Assembly (NCBI RefSeq): GCF_014197255.1
Contig: NZ_JACIFE010000008.1
Location: 1-64,000 of the forward strand
Length of the DNA stretch: 64,000 nt
Source of the DNA: Bartonella fuyuanensis
GTDB lineage: Bacteria > Pseudomonadota > Alphaproteobacteria > Rhizobiales > Rhizobiaceae
Reading direction: 5' to 3'
The position numbers and the translations under genes are program-made. Below the pieces are notes generated by a model. The model saw only the letters and a program-made list of their open reading frames with translations, was not told the origin of the DNA and ran no database searches. Of this stretch, positions 52,971 to 64,000 are shown one piece after another (the first letter of the stretch is position 1; each line of letters opens with the position of its first letter).

Positions 52971-54380
52971 TTAAACAGAATAGTACATATCAAATTCAAT
53001 AGGATGGGGTGTTGTTTCGTAGCGTAAAATTTCTTGCATTTTCATTTGAATGAAGGAATCAATCTGGTCATCATCAAAAACATTTCCAGCTTTAAGAAAG
53101 CCACGATCTTTGTCGAGTGCTTCAAGCGCTTCACGCAAACTTCCTGAAACAGTAGGGATTTCCTTGAGTTCTTTTAAAGGAAGATCATAAAGATCTTTAT
53201 CCATAGCGTGTCCAGGATGAATTTTGTTTTTGATACCATCAATGCCAGCCATTAAGAGGGCTGCAAATGCCAAATAGGGATTTGCTGTTGGATCTGGAAA
53301 ACGCACTTCTACACGTTTTGAATTTGGTGAGGAACTCATTGGAATACGGCAAGATGCGGAACGATTGCGTGCCGAATAGGCAAGAAGAACAGGAGCTTCA
53401 TAACCTGGAACCAAACGCTTATAGGAGTTCGTAGATGGATTAGTAAAGGCATTGACTGCTTTTGCGTGCTTAATGACACCACCGATAAAAAATAAGCAGG
53501 TTTTAGATAATCCAGCATATTCATTTCCTGCAAAAAGGGGTTTGCCATCTTTCCAAATGGAGATGTGAACATGCATTCCAGATCCGTTATCACCAAAAAC
53601 TGGTTTTGGCATGAAGGTTGCTGTTTTTCCATAACTGTTTGCTATTTGATGTACAACGTATTTAAAAATTTGCATCTTATCAGCTTCGCGGACGAGCGTA
53701 TCGAAACGAATACCTAATTCGTGTTGACTTGCTGCCACTTCGTGATGGTGTTTTTCGACCTGCACTCCCATATCTTTGAGTGCTATGAGCATTTCAGAAC
53801 GCATATCTTGGCAGGAATCAATCGGGGGAACAGGAAGGTAGCCTCCCTTCATTCGTGGGCGATGTCCTAGATTGCCTGTTTTATATTTCGTATCATTATT
53901 GGAAGGAAGTTCACTTGAATCGAGTTTAAAACCTGTGTTGTAAGGGGTTGTCTTATAGCGCACATCATCAAAGATAAAAAATTCTGCCTCTGGGCCTATA
54001 TTGATTGTATCCCCAATATCTAAAGATTTCATATAAACCTCAGCTCTTTTAGCAATAGAGCGAGGATCTCTACGGTAAAATTCACCAGAGACAGGATCAA
54101 GGACGTCACAAAATATGACCAATGTAGATTGAGCAAAAAAAGGATCCATATGTGCTGTTTCTGGATCTGGCATTAAAACCATGTCAGATTCATTAATTGT
54201 TTTCCAACCAGAAATTGAAGAACCATCAAACATAACACCATCATTAAAGGTATCTTCGCTGATTTCTGCGATATCCATTGTAATGTGATGCAATTTTCCT
54301 CGTGGATCAGTAAAACGTAAATCAATAAAACGGATTTCATTATCTGCAATCTGTTTGATAATATCTGATGCGGTTGTCAT
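52971..54380 (-). CDS. glnA: Glutamine synthetase, type I
   Basis: This 469-residue enzyme makes glutamine from glutamate, ammonia and ATP as a dodecamer. Motifs are [64 protein letters not shown] and [20 protein letters not shown]. The adenylylation Tyr lies in [14 protein letters not shown] at 54380 ([11 protein letters not shown]) has AAGGA upstream; an extension from the TTG at 54386 is not needed. It is downstream of glnB, the typical glnBA operon. Confidence 0.96.
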   Translation of the reverse strand: MTTASDIIKQIADNEIRFIDLRFTDPRGKLHHITMDIAEISEDTFNDGVMFDGSSISGWKTINESDMVLMPDPETAHMDPFFAQSTLVIFCDVLDPVSGEFYRRDPRSIAKRAEVYMKSLDIGDTINIGPEAEFFIFDDVRYKTTPYNTGFKLDSSELPSNNDTKYKTGNLGHRPRMKGGYLPVPPIDSCQDMRSEMLIALKDMGVQVEKHHHEVAASQHELGIRFDTLVREADKMQIFKYVVHQIANSYGKTATFMPKPVFGDNGSGMHVHISIWKDGKPLFAGNEYAGLSKTCLFFIGGVIKHAKAVNAFTNPSTNSYKRLVPGYEAPVLLAYSARNRSASCRIPMSSSPNSKRVEVRFPDPTANPYLAFAALLMAGIDGIKNKIHPGHAMDKDLYDLPLKELKEIPTVSGSLREALEALDKDRGFLKAGNVFDDDQIDSFIQMKMQEILRYETTPHPIEFDMYYSV

Positions 54381-54439
54381 ATTCAATTTCCTTAATATGG
54401 CGTTGAGGTGGAGAAAAAGATTAATTTTTTCTTTATCTA

Positions 54440-55476
<1,037 letters not shown>

Positions 55477-58356
55477 CTAGCGCGATAAAACATTTTTTAG
55501 AAATTTTCCAGTATAGGAAGCGGGAATTTTAATAATGTCTTCAGGGCGTCCAGTTGCAATGATTTCACCACCGCGATCTCCACCTTCTGGTCCTAAATCA
55601 ATAATCCAGTCGGCTGTCTTTATAACATCAAGGTTATGTTCAATGACTATGACTGTGTTGCCTTGCTCAACTAGTGTATGCAAGACTTCAAGAAGTTTGG
55701 AAATATCGTGAAAATGTAAACCTGTAGTGGGTTCATCCAAAATATAGAGTGTACGTCCCGTTGTTTTACGTGAAAGTTCTTTCGCAAGTTTTATACGTTG
55801 TGCTTCTCCACCGGAAAGCGTGGTTGCTTGCTGTCCTACTTTTATGTAACCCAATCCGACTTTAATAAGAGTTTTCATTTTATTATGAATGGCAGGAACA
55901 GCTTGAAAAAAATCCTCTGCTTTTTCAATTGTCATATCCAAAATATCGGCAATAGATTGTCCTTTGAATTTTATTTCTAGTGTTTCTCGATTATAGCGTT
56001 TTCCTTCACAGACGTCGCAGGTAACATAGACATCAGGTAAAAAATGCATTTCAATTTTGATGATTCCATCACCTTGACATGCTTCGCAGCGTCCTCCTTT
56101 AACATTAAATGAAAAACGCCCTGCTTTATAACCACGGGCTTTTGATTCTGGAAGCTCGGAAAACCATTCACGAATTGGTGTAAAAGCACCTGTGTAGGTT
56201 GCGGGATTAGAGCGTGGGGTGCGTCCAATGGGAGATTGGTTAATATCGATGACTTTATCGAGGAACTCTAAGCCTTCAATTTTATCATAGCTAGCGGGGC
56301 TGTGATGACTGGCCATGATATGATGTGATGCTGCTTTGAAAAGCGTTTCAATAAGAAATGTTGATTTTCCTCCTCCAGAAACGCCGGTTATACATGTGAA
56401 GGTTCCAAGAGGGATGTTCGCATTGATATTTTTGAGATTATTGCCTTTGGCGCCGATGATTTTAAGGGTTTTCAATTTTGATATTTTGCGTCGTTCAGTC
56501 GGCATTCTAACAGACATTTTTCCTGAAAGGTATTGGCCTGTGAGCGAGGCTGAATTTTCTATAATTTCCTGTGGTGTACCTTGCGCTATGATTTCTCCAC
56601 CATGAATGCCCGCAGCAGGACCCATATCGACAATATGGTCTGCAGAAAGAATGGCGTCTTCATCATGTTCAACGACAATAACTGTATTGCCAAGATTGCG
56701 TAAATGACGCAGCATTTCCAAAAGGCGCTCATTATCGCGTTGGTGTAAACCAATGGATGGTTCATCTAAAATATAAAGGACGCCTGTAAGACCAGAACCA
56801 ATCTGGGATGCTAATCGAATGCGCTGGCTCTCTCCACCTGAGAGCGTTCCTGAATTTCGAGATAAAGTAAGATATTCCAATCCTACATGATTTAAAAAAG
56901 CTAAGCGTTCACGAATTTCTTTTAAAATACGTGCGGAGATATTACGTTGTTTTTCGGTGAGATGTTGATGAATATTGGCAAACCAATCATCTGCTTTTAA
57001 AATAGAAAGATCTGATATTTGCCCAATATGCATTCCATGGATTTTTACAGCAAGTGCCTCTGGTTTTAAACGATAACCCTGACAAGCAGGGCAAGACGAA
57101 GAAGACATATAACGTTCTATCTCTTCACGTAACCATGCAGAATCGGTCTTTTCCCAGCGTTTCTCCATATTGGGGATGATTCCTTCAAAAAGTTGATCCA
57201 TTTTCTGCGAACCAGAATCAGAAGAGATTTCATTTTTTTTTGTACCATAGAGAATAGCTTGTTGTGCTTCATTGGAGAGTTTACACCACTGATCTGTGAG
57301 TTTGAAACCGTAAGCTTTTCCTAATGCTTCTAAGGTTTTGCTATAGTCAAGAGAATTTGATTTAGCCCAAGGAGCAAGAGCTCCATTCTTTAGAGTAAGA
57401 CTTTTATTTGGCACGATTTTCAGTGGGTCTATTGCCTTTTTAATGCCCAGTCCATTGCAGAGAGGACAGGCACCAAAAGGATTATTGAACGAAAAAAGTC
57501 GTGGTTCAATTTCAGGGATAGAAAAACCAGAGATAGGGCAAGAAAACTTTTCTGAAAAAATGAGCCGTTTGTGCGTCTCATTTTTTGACTTATAAGCAGA
57601 TTCTTTTATTGTTTCTTTTTGTGTCAAGGGTTTATCTATCATTTCAGCAATAGCAAGTCCTTTTGCTAGCTGTAAACAAGTTTCTATGCTATCAGCCAAG
57701 CGAGAGGTGATATCCTTTTGCACAATAATGCGATCTACCACGACATCGATGTCATGTTTATACTTTTTATCAAGAGGAGGAATATCAGGTATTTCATAAA
57801 ACTCGCCATCAACTTTAACGCGTTGAAATCCTCTTTTTAAAAGTTCTGTTAGCTCTTTTTTATATTCTCCCTTTCGTCCTCGCACCAAGGGAGCCATAAT
57901 AAAAATTCGCGTTCCTTCTGGTAAGGACATAATTTGATCTACCATTTGGCTTACTGTTTGACTTTCAATGGGAAGTCCTGTTACCGGAGAATGAGGAATA
58001 CCAATACGAGCAAAGAGAAGGCGCATGTAGTCATAGATTTCAGTAACAGTGCCTACTGTTGAACGGGGATTACGGCTGGTTGTTTTTTGTTCAATGGAGA
58101 TTGCTGGGGAAAGACCATCTATGCGATCGACGTCGGGTTTTTGCATGACTTCCAGAAATTGGCGGGCATAGGCTGAAAGACTTTCGATATAGCGGCGCTG
58201 TCCTTCAGCATAAATTGTATCAAAAGCTAAAGATGATTTACCTGATCCAGAAAGTCCTGTTATAATGATGAGTTTATTCCGAGGCAGATCAAGATCAATA
58301 TTTTTAAGGTTATGCTCACGTGCACCCCGAATAGAGATATATTTTTGATGAGTCAT
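55477..58356 (-). CDS. uvrA: Excinuclease ABC subunit A
   Basis: This 959-residue dimeric DNA-damage sensor of nucleotide excision repair has two ABC ATPase modules. The first Walker A is [14 protein letters not shown] (about residues 33-46) and the second is [14 protein letters not shown] (near 655). Signatures are [20 protein letters not shown] and [19 protein letters not shown]. Zinc-finger Cys pairs are [25 protein letters not shown] and CDVCEGKRY. It is divergent from ssb, as in many bacteria. Confidence 0.96.
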   Translation of the reverse strand: MTHQKYISIRGAREHNLKNIDLDLPRNKLIIITGLSGSGKSSLAFDTIYAEGQRRYIESLSAYARQFLEVMQKPDVDRIDGLSPAISIEQKTTSRNPRSTVGTVTEIYDYMRLLFARIGIPHSPVTGLPIESQTVSQMVDQIMSLPEGTRIFIMAPLVRGRKGEYKKELTELLKRGFQRVKVDGEFYEIPDIPPLDKKYKHDIDVVVDRIIVQKDITSRLADSIETCLQLAKGLAIAEMIDKPLTQKETIKESAYKSKNETHKRLIFSEKFSCPISGFSIPEIEPRLFSFNNPFGACPLCNGLGIKKAIDPLKIVPNKSLTLKNGALAPWAKSNSLDYSKTLEALGKAYGFKLTDQWCKLSNEAQQAILYGTKKNEISSDSGSQKMDQLFEGIIPNMEKRWEKTDSAWLREEIERYMSSSSCPACQGYRLKPEALAVKIHGMHIGQISDLSILKADDWFANIHQHLTEKQRNISARILKEIRERLAFLNHVGLEYLTLSRNSGTLSGGESQRIRLASQIGSGLTGVLYILDEPSIGLHQRDNERLLEMLRHLRNLGNTVIVVEHDEDAILSADHIVDMGPAAGIHGGEIIAQGTPQEIIENSASLTGQYLSGKMSVRMPTERRKISKLKTLKIIGAKGNNLKNINANIPLGTFTCITGVSGGGKSTFLIETLFKAASHHIMASHHSPASYDKIEGLEFLDKVIDINQSPIGRTPRSNPATYTGAFTPIREWFSELPESKARGYKAGRFSFNVKGGRCEACQGDGIIKIEMHFLPDVYVTCDVCEGKRYNRETLEIKFKGQSIADILDMTIEKAEDFFQAVPAIHNKMKTLIKVGLGYIKVGQQATTLSGGEAQRIKLAKELSRKTTGRTLYILDEPTTGLHFHDISKLLEVLHTLVEQGNTVIVIEHNLDVIKTADWIIDLGPEGGDRGGEIIATGRPEDIIKIPASYTGKFLKNVLSR

Positions 58357-58689
58357 AATTTTATCCTTAGCATATGTGACAAAAATTGAGCATCTAAAGG
58401 AATAAAACTGTTTTTTTAGAATTACAATGTATTTGACTGCTTTAATGCAGAGAAAAGGTATAAGTTTTGTGAAAAGAAAAATACAAGTGAGTGGCTTTTT
58501 ATTCTCTTTTGGCGGAATAAACTATGCGCTTTTATCATATTTTGATATAATTAAACAGATATAATATTGGGGAGAGGATAGCAATATCCATATTGAAGGT
58601 CAATTACAGACATGTAAGTTGAAGGTCAAGGTGGTTATAATTTTTATACAACAGAGTATTTGGCGAATTAAAAATTTGGAGTTTATGCG
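58357..58689. other. uvrA-ssb divergent intergenic region
   Basis: These 333 bases contain no gene except a decayed fragment resembling the middle of ssb (58581-58670). No GTTC-N7-GTTC SOS box was found, although LexA sites are often placed here in relatives. Confidence 0.6.
58581..58670 (+). pseudogene. Fragment of a decayed ssb copy
   Basis: ATATTGAAGGTCAATTACAG against ACATTGAGGGGCAGTTACAG, and TATACAACAGAG shared exactly, align this segment with the internal part of ssb at about 58915-59003 (codons 76-104, [13 protein letters not shown]). Neither end of the gene is present. It stands 20 bases before the true ssb start, in the same orientation. Confidence 0.8.
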
Positions 58690-59196
58690 ATGGCTGGTAG
58701 CCTTAATAAAGTTATTTTAATTGGTAATCTTGGTGCAGATCCTGAAATCCGCCGTTTGAATTCTGGTGATCAAGTGGCAAATCTACGTATTGCTACTTCA
58801 GAAAGTTGGCGTGATCGGAATACAAATGAGCGAAAAGAGCGCACCGAATGGCATAGTGTTGTTATTTTTAATGAAAATCTTATCAAAATTGCAGAGCAAT
58901 ATTTAAAAAAAGGCAGCAAAATTTACATTGAGGGGCAGTTACAGACACGGAAATGGCAAGATCAAAATGGAAATGATCGTTATACAACAGAGGTTGTTTT
59001 GCAAAAATACCGTGGTGAATTGCAAATGCTTGATGGGCGTGGGGTAGCGGGTGGAGAGCAAGGAGCAAGTCAAGGCGGGGGGTACAATAGTGGTTTTGCT
59101 GATAATAGCTTAAGTCAAAGGAATACTTTTGGTCAAAATAATAATCAATTAGGAGAAGGTTTTTCACATAAATTAGATGATGAGGTACCTTTTTAG
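58690..59196 (+). CDS. ssb: Single-stranded DNA-binding protein
   Basis: This 168-residue SSB protects single-stranded DNA as a tetramer and recruits repair proteins. The OB-fold (residues 1-115) has [20 protein letters not shown] and [21 protein letters not shown] Gly/Asn/Gln-rich linker (about 118-155) follows, and the acidic tip LDDEVPF ends the protein. TTGGAG lies nine bases before the ATG. Confidence 0.96.
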   Translation: MAGSLNKVILIGNLGADPEIRRLNSGDQVANLRIATSESWRDRNTNERKERTEWHSVVIFNENLIKIAEQYLKKGSKIYIEGQLQTRKWQDQNGNDRYTTEVVLQKYRGELQMLDGRGVAGGEQGASQGGGYNSGFADNSLSQRNTFGQNNNQLGEGFSHKLDDEVPF

Positions 59197-59430
59197 GAGT
59201 CTTTAAAGTTGCAGAATTATAATTGCTTTATGGTTTGTTTATTTCAGATTTTTGAAGGTTAGCGAAGTGAAAATTATTCAGTACTATTAGTATTTTTTTT
59301 AATAGAAACTAGTAACATATTGAAAAAATTTGTTAAATTTCTTTTTTATCCTGAGAGAGAAATTAGCATTCTGGTGTATTTTTCGATATAAATAGAAGTA
59401 AAACGATTCTTTTTTAAAGGTTTTGAAATT

Positions 59431-62214
59431 GTGACCGATCTTCCTCCACACCCAGAGCGTAATGTGCTGACCGGTATTGAACCAATCAGTATTATTGATG
59501 AAATGCAACGCTCCTACCTCGATTATGCAATGAGCGTGATTGTTTCGCGTGCCCTTCCTGATGTTCGTGATGGTCTTAAGCCTGTTCATCGACGTATTCT
59601 TCATGCTATGAATGAGATGGGGCTTTCTTTCAATAAGTCTTATCGTAAATCCGCTGGTGTTGTTGGTGAGGTTATGGGGAAATTCCATCCCCATGGTGAT
59701 TCTTCAATTTATGATGCTTTGGTACGGATGGCACAGGATTTCTCTTTGAGAAATCCGTTGATTGATGGGCAGGGGAACTTCGGTTCTGTGGATGGTGATC
59801 CACCTGCGGCCATGCGCTATACTGAGTGTCGTTTAGAAAAAGTTTCAGAAGAACTTTTAGCTGATATTGATAAAGACACTGTTGACTTTCAGGATAATTA
59901 TGATGGGCGTGAACGTGAACCGGTTGTCTTACCAGCGCGTTTTCCTAATCTCTTGGTTAATGGATCAGGTGGTATTGCTGTGGGAATGGCAACGAATATT
60001 CCTCCCCATAATCTTGGCGAAGTTGTTGATGGCTGTATCGCTTTGATTGATAATCCCGATATTACACTTGATAAAATAGTTGAAATTATTCCTGGCCCAG
60101 ATTTTCCTACAGGGGGTATTATCCTCGGATATTCTGGTGTCCGTTCAGCTTATGAAACAGGGCGTGGCTCAATCATTATGCGTGCTAAAGTTAATATCGA
60201 AGAGGTTCGTAGTGGTCGACAGGCAATCATTGTGAGTGAGATACCTTATCAAGTTAATAAGGCAACGATGATTGAGAAAATGGCCGAATTGGTGCGCGAT
60301 AAACGTATTGAGGGAATCTCTGATTTGCGTGACGAATCTGATCGTGATGGTTATCGTGTTGTTATTGAGTTGAAGAAAGATGTTGTGGCGGAAGTGGTTT
60401 TAAATCAATTATATCGTTATACGCCGCTGCAAACTTCTTTTGGTTGTAATATGGTTGCATTGAATGGGGGAAAACCTGAACAAATGACGTTGCTTGATAT
60501 GCTTCGTGCATTTGTTGCTTTTCGAGAAGAAGTTGTTGGTCGGCGAACAAAATATCTTTTGCGTAAGGCGCGTGAGCGGGCACATGTTTTGGTTGGCCTT
60601 GCCCTTGCTGTTGCGAATATTGATGAAATTATAACATTTATTCGTAAAGCTCCAGATCCGCAGACAGCGCGTGCACAATTAATGGAACGACGCTGGCCTG
60701 CGATGGATATTGCGCCTTTGATTAAACTTATTGATGATCCTTGTCATATTATTCAGGAGGATGGTACTTATAATCTCTCTGAAGAACAGGCGCGTGCTAT
60801 TTTAGAACTGCGTTTGCAACGATTAACAGCCCTTGGGCGTGATGAAATCGCTGATGAATTGAATAAAATTGGTGTGGATATTGCTGATTATCTTGATATC
60901 TTAGCATCGCGCGTACGCATTATGCGTATTGTTAAGGACGAGTTGAGTGCTCTTCGTGAAGAATTTGCAACACCGCGACGTACCGTCTTTGGTTTTGGTA
61001 GTGCTGAGATGGAAAGTGAAGATTTGATCTCGCCAGAGGATATGGTGGTAACGGTTAGCCATAGTGGCTATATTAAGCGCGTACCTCTTAATACTTATCG
61101 TGCGCAACATCGTGGTGGTAAGGGGCGTTCTGGTATGTCCACGAAGGATGAGGATTTTGTAACTCAGTTATTTGTTGCCAATACGCATACTCCGGTTCTT
61201 TTCTTTTCATCACGTGGGATTGTTTATAAGGAAAAAGTTTGGCGTTTACCGCTGGGTACACCGCAATCGCGTGGGCGGGCTTTGATTAATATGCTTCCCT
61301 TACAACAAGGCGAACGCATTACAACGATTATGCCTTTGCCTGAAAATGTAGCGAGCTGGAGCGCATTGGATGTCATGTTTGCGACAACACGTGGAACTGT
61401 ACGTCGGAATAAGTTATCTGACTTCGTTCAGGTTAATCGTAATGGTAAAATTGCAATGAAACTTGATGAAGAAGATGAAATTCTTTCTGTGGAAACCTGT
61501 ACAGAGCATGACGATGTTGTTCTAACAACAGCGAATGGACAATGCATCCGTTTTCCAGTTGTCGATGTTCGTGTCTTTGCTGGGCGTAATTCTGTAGGGG
61601 TTCGTGGTATCAGTTTGGCTAAAGGCGATAAAGTCATTTCAATGACGATTTTAGAGCATGTTGAGGCGACATCCGTTGAACGTTCTGCTTATATTAAACG
61701 TGTGATGAATGAACGACGTACTGCTGGTGCAGATACTGATATTGAAGATATTATAACGTTTGATGAGGAAAATGGGTGTGCTGAAACAGATTTAACAGAT
61801 GAACGTTATGCAGAACTTCATGCACGTGAACAAATGCTTTTGACGGTGAGTGAATTTGGTTATGGTAAACGCTCTTCTTCCTATGAATTCCGGATTTCGG
61901 GACGTGGTGGGAAAGGGATTCGTGCAACAGATCCATCTAAAGCAACTGAAATTGGTAAATTAGTAGCGGCTTTTCCGGTGAAGGAGAAAGATCAAATTAT
62001 GTTGGTATCAGATGGGGGACAGCTTATTCGTGTCCCTATTCAGGGAATTCGTATTACTGGGCGCTCAACGAAGGGGGTCACAATTTTTAATACAGCTGAA
62101 GGTGAAAGAGTCGTATCAGTTGAACGTATTTCTGAATCTGAAGATGATACGAGTTCATTAGAGGATGAAAGTGAGAAGCATTCTGATACGCTTAATAAAA
62201 ACGAAGAAAAATAA
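59431..62214 (+). CDS. gyrA: DNA gyrase subunit A
   Basis: This 927-residue catalytic subunit introduces negative supercoils with GyrB. It starts at GTG 59431. The quinolone-resistance region is [15 protein letters not shown] (residues 86-100) and the active-site Tyr130 is in AAMRYTE. The breakage-reunion domain is followed by the C-terminal pinwheel, including the gyrase box region [10 protein letters not shown] and later GRGGKGIRA and [10 protein letters not shown] repeats. The C-terminal tail is acidic. Residue 91 is Ser. Confidence 0.97.
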   Translation: MTDLPPHPERNVLTGIEPISIIDEMQRSYLDYAMSVIVSRALPDVRDGLKPVHRRILHAMNEMGLSFNKSYRKSAGVVGEVMGKFHPHGDSSIYDALVRMAQDFSLRNPLIDGQGNFGSVDGDPPAAMRYTECRLEKVSEELLADIDKDTVDFQDNYDGREREPVVLPARFPNLLVNGSGGIAVGMATNIPPHNLGEVVDGCIALIDNPDITLDKIVEIIPGPDFPTGGIILGYSGVRSAYETGRGSIIMRAKVNIEEVRSGRQAIIVSEIPYQVNKATMIEKMAELVRDKRIEGISDLRDESDRDGYRVVIELKKDVVAEVVLNQLYRYTPLQTSFGCNMVALNGGKPEQMTLLDMLRAFVAFREEVVGRRTKYLLRKARERAHVLVGLALAVANIDEIITFIRKAPDPQTARAQLMERRWPAMDIAPLIKLIDDPCHIIQEDGTYNLSEEQARAILELRLQRLTALGRDEIADELNKIGVDIADYLDILASRVRIMRIVKDELSALREEFATPRRTVFGFGSAEMESEDLISPEDMVVTVSHSGYIKRVPLNTYRAQHRGGKGRSGMSTKDEDFVTQLFVANTHTPVLFFSSRGIVYKEKVWRLPLGTPQSRGRALINMLPLQQGERITTIMPLPENVASWSALDVMFATTRGTVRRNKLSDFVQVNRNGKIAMKLDEEDEILSVETCTEHDDVVLTTANGQCIRFPVVDVRVFAGRNSVGVRGISLAKGDKVISMTILEHVEATSVERSAYIKRVMNERRTAGADTDIEDIITFDEENGCAETDLTDERYAELHAREQMLLTVSEFGYGKRSSSYEFRISGRGGKGIRATDPSKATEIGKLVAAFPVKEKDQIMLVSDGGQLIRVPIQGIRITGRSTKGVTIFNTAEGERVVSVERISESEDDTSSLEDESEKHSDTLNKNEEK

Positions 62215-62238
62215 TTTTGAAGCGGGCGGAGTGACGTT

Positions 62239-62757
62239 ATGAAAATTGCTCTTTATGCAGGTTCTTTTGATCCTCTTACAAACGGTCATATTGATGTTTT
62301 AAAAGGATGTTTTGTGTTAGCTGATCAAGTAATCGTCGCTATAGGTATACAGGCTAACAAAAAAACACTTTTTAGCTTTGAAGAGCGTGTTGGTTTCATT
62401 ACGCAGGTAGGGAGGGATTTATTCGGCACAGATTCTAATCGGTTGCAGGTTCTTTCATTTAATAACCTTCTAATTGAGAAGGCGCGTGAAGTTGGTGCTT
62501 CATTTCTTATTCGTGGATTGCGTGATGGTACTGATTTTGATTATGAAATGCAAATGGCAGCGATGAATGGCATTATGGCTCCTGAATTGCAAACTATTTT
62601 TTTGCCGGCAAGCATTTCTGGGCGTGTAATAACTTCTACGTTGGTGCGTCAAATTGCCTCTATGGGAGGCGATGTAACGCCATTTGTGCCGCCCAATATT
62701 GCAGAAGCTTTGCACTTGAAATTTCAGTCTTTAGGGAAGAAGAATTGTGGTTGGTAG
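62239..62757 (+). CDS. coaD: Phosphopantetheine adenylyltransferase
   Basis: This 172-residue enzyme makes dephospho-CoA in coenzyme A synthesis. The nucleotidyltransferase motif TNGH is at residues 14-17 ([15 protein letters not shown]). [16 protein letters not shown] and the ISSTLVR-like [16 protein letters not shown] follow. It starts 24 bases after gyrA and overlaps the next gene by 11 bases. Confidence 0.96.
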   Translation: MKIALYAGSFDPLTNGHIDVLKGCFVLADQVIVAIGIQANKKTLFSFEERVGFITQVGRDLFGTDSNRLQVLSFNNLLIEKAREVGASFLIRGLRDGTDFDYEMQMAAMNGIMAPELQTIFLPASISGRVITSTLVRQIASMGGDVTPFVPPNIAEALHLKFQSLGKKNCGW

Positions 62758-63340
62758 AATTTTTGCTATTTTGATATGTATTGTTTGCTTTTTTTCATTG
62801 CATGCTGTTGCTGATAATTCCCGTTCAACGAGTGATGCAAACCTTCTTGTTTTATCTCTCAAAAACGGTGATGTTATTATTCGTTTGCATTCTGATTTGG
62901 CGCCAAAACATGTTGCACAAATTAAAAAACTAACAGAGGAGGGCGCTTATAATAATGTTGTTTTTCACCGAGTTATTCCTGGCTTTATGGCACAAACTGG
63001 TGATGTAAAGTTTGGAAAAAAAGATAGTGCAAATTTTGATTTGAAGCGCGTTGGTATGGGTAATTCAAATTATCCCAATTTACCGGCAGAGTTTTCAAAG
63101 AGACTGTTTAAGCGTGGTACGGTTGGGATGGCTCGTTCAGAAGATCCCGATTCCGCAAATTCTCAATTCTTCATTTGTTTTGATGATTCTCCTTTTTTAA
63201 ATGGTCAATATACGGTTATTGGGGAGGTGATAAAGGGAATGGATGTTGTTGATAAAATTAAAAAAGGTACCATAAGTAATAATGGATCTGTAAACAATCC
63301 TGATGTTATTAATACTGCTACTTTACAAGTTGAGAGATAA
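62747..63340 (+). CDS. Exported cyclophilin-type peptidyl-prolyl isomerase
   Basis: This 197-residue protein has a signal peptide (residues 1-22, [18 protein letters not shown]), so it should act in the periplasm. The cyclophilin fold has [40 protein letters not shown] and [20 protein letters not shown]. The GTG start at 62747 lies within the end of coaD. It is followed directly by a cytoplasmic paralogue, so the pair looks like an old tandem duplication with separate locations. Confidence 0.92.
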   Translation: MVGRIFAILICIVCFFSLHAVADNSRSTSDANLLVLSLKNGDVIIRLHSDLAPKHVAQIKKLTEEGAYNNVVFHRVIPGFMAQTGDVKFGKKDSANFDLKRVGMGNSNYPNLPAEFSKRLFKRGTVGMARSEDPDSANSQFFICFDDSPFLNGQYTVIGEVIKGMDVVDKIKKGTISNNGSVNNPDVINTATLQVER

Positions 63341-63358
63341 ATCAAAGGAGTTTTTCAT

Positions 63359-63871
63359 ATGGCTGGGAATAAAAATCCGGAGAATACTTTAATTCTTGAA
63401 ACAACAAAGGGGAGAATTGTTATTGAGCTTTTTGCTGATTTGGCACCTTGTCATGTTGCACGTATTAAAGAACTTGTACGTGAGGGGGCTTATGATAATG
63501 TTATTTTCCATCGCGTTATTGATGGTTTTATGGCGCAGACTGGGGATGTACAATTTGGAAAGAGGGATGGTAAAAAATTCAATATATCTCGTGCGGGTAT
63601 GGGAAGTTCAGAAAAACCAAATTTACCAGCAGAGTTTTCGAATCTTTCTCATAAGCGTGGTACAGTTTCGATGGCACGTAGTCAGAATCCAAATTCTGCT
63701 AATTCTCAGTTTTTTATTTGTTTTGCAGATACTCCGTGGCTTGATCGTCAATATTCCATATGGGGGAAGGTCGTTGAGGGTATGGAAAATGTTGATAAAA
63801 TGAAACGTGGTGAACCTGTTGTAGATCCTGATGCAATTACCAAAGCTGTTATTGCTGCGGATGCAAAATAG
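63359..63871 (+). CDS. Cytoplasmic cyclophilin-type peptidyl-prolyl isomerase
   Basis: This 170-residue protein has no signal peptide and speeds prolyl isomerisation in the cytoplasm. Motifs are [40 protein letters not shown] and DRQYSIWGKVVEGMENVDKM. A CAAAGGAGTTTTTCAT ribosome binding region precedes the ATG. It is a paralogue of the preceding gene. Confidence 0.93.
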   Translation: MAGNKNPENTLILETTKGRIVIELFADLAPCHVARIKELVREGAYDNVIFHRVIDGFMAQTGDVQFGKRDGKKFNISRAGMGSSEKPNLPAEFSNLSHKRGTVSMARSQNPNSANSQFFICFADTPWLDRQYSIWGKVVEGMENVDKMKRGEPVVDPDAITKAVIAADAK

Positions 63872-64000
63872 TATAATTTATACGGTTTCAATTGTAAGTT
63901 TCTAAGAGAAAATTCTTTTAGCTGATATATGGTATCGTTTGAAATTATCGATAACATAGATCCTATAAACCTAAGATCATATCTTGTTTAAAGTTTGAAG

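Noticed and set aside
58357-58689. SOS box between uvrA and ssb
   Set aside because: No GTTC-N7-GTTC or its complement found in the region.

Overview
The window reads as chromosomal DNA of a Bartonella species (Alphaproteobacteria, Rhizobiales). The protein sequences fit (NdvA, the short adenylate kinase, GyrA, RecA, AlaS), as do the AT-rich base composition and the decayed intergenic regions. A large autotransporter of the Bartonella inducible (Iba/BafA-like) type also fits. I cannot name the species from sequence alone.

Region 1 (1-14.5 kb) is one long rightward block: the tuf 3' end, then the S10, spc and alpha ribosomal protein operons fused end to end (rpsJ to rplQ, including secY, adk and rpoA). 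A clear rho-independent terminator follows rplQ. Region 2 (14.7-22 kb) holds a DegP/HtrA-type periplasmic protease, the AAA+ ATPase RarA, RecA and alanyl-tRNA synthetase. Region 3 (22-30 kb) is mostly decayed DNA around two intact genes, ndvA (cyclic glucan exporter) and rluC-like. It holds remnants of an ABC-transporter ATPase, a phage anti-repressor and a second copy of divK, then an intact small secreted or membrane protein and intact divK.

Region 4 (30.4-38 kb) carries rplM-rpsI, recJ, parE, lipB and a lemA/TPM-domain pair, all on the minus strand except recJ. Region 5 (38-51 kb) is the accessory zone: a decayed SAM-dependent methyltransferase, an intact stand-alone hutH, a second small signal-peptide/membrane protein that looks distantly paralogous to the one at 29 kb, and an amino-acid permease. 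Next come a decayed autotransporter, three tandem copies of a Cys-rich lipoprotein gene (only the middle one intact) and an intact 917-residue autotransporter. A perfect 17-bp inverted repeat lies in the autotransporter's leader.

Region 6 (51.5-64 kb) returns to housekeeping genes: ATP12, glnA-glnB (minus strand), uvrA (minus strand), ssb preceded by a decayed fragment of an ssb gene, gyrA, coaD and two adjacent cyclophilins.

No tRNA, rRNA, CRISPR array or intact insertion sequence was seen. The most interesting parts are the autotransporter/lipoprotein locus at 44-51 kb and the pair of small secreted/membrane proteins in AT-rich islands at 29 and 42 kb. All homology calls come from reading the translations; no database search was run.
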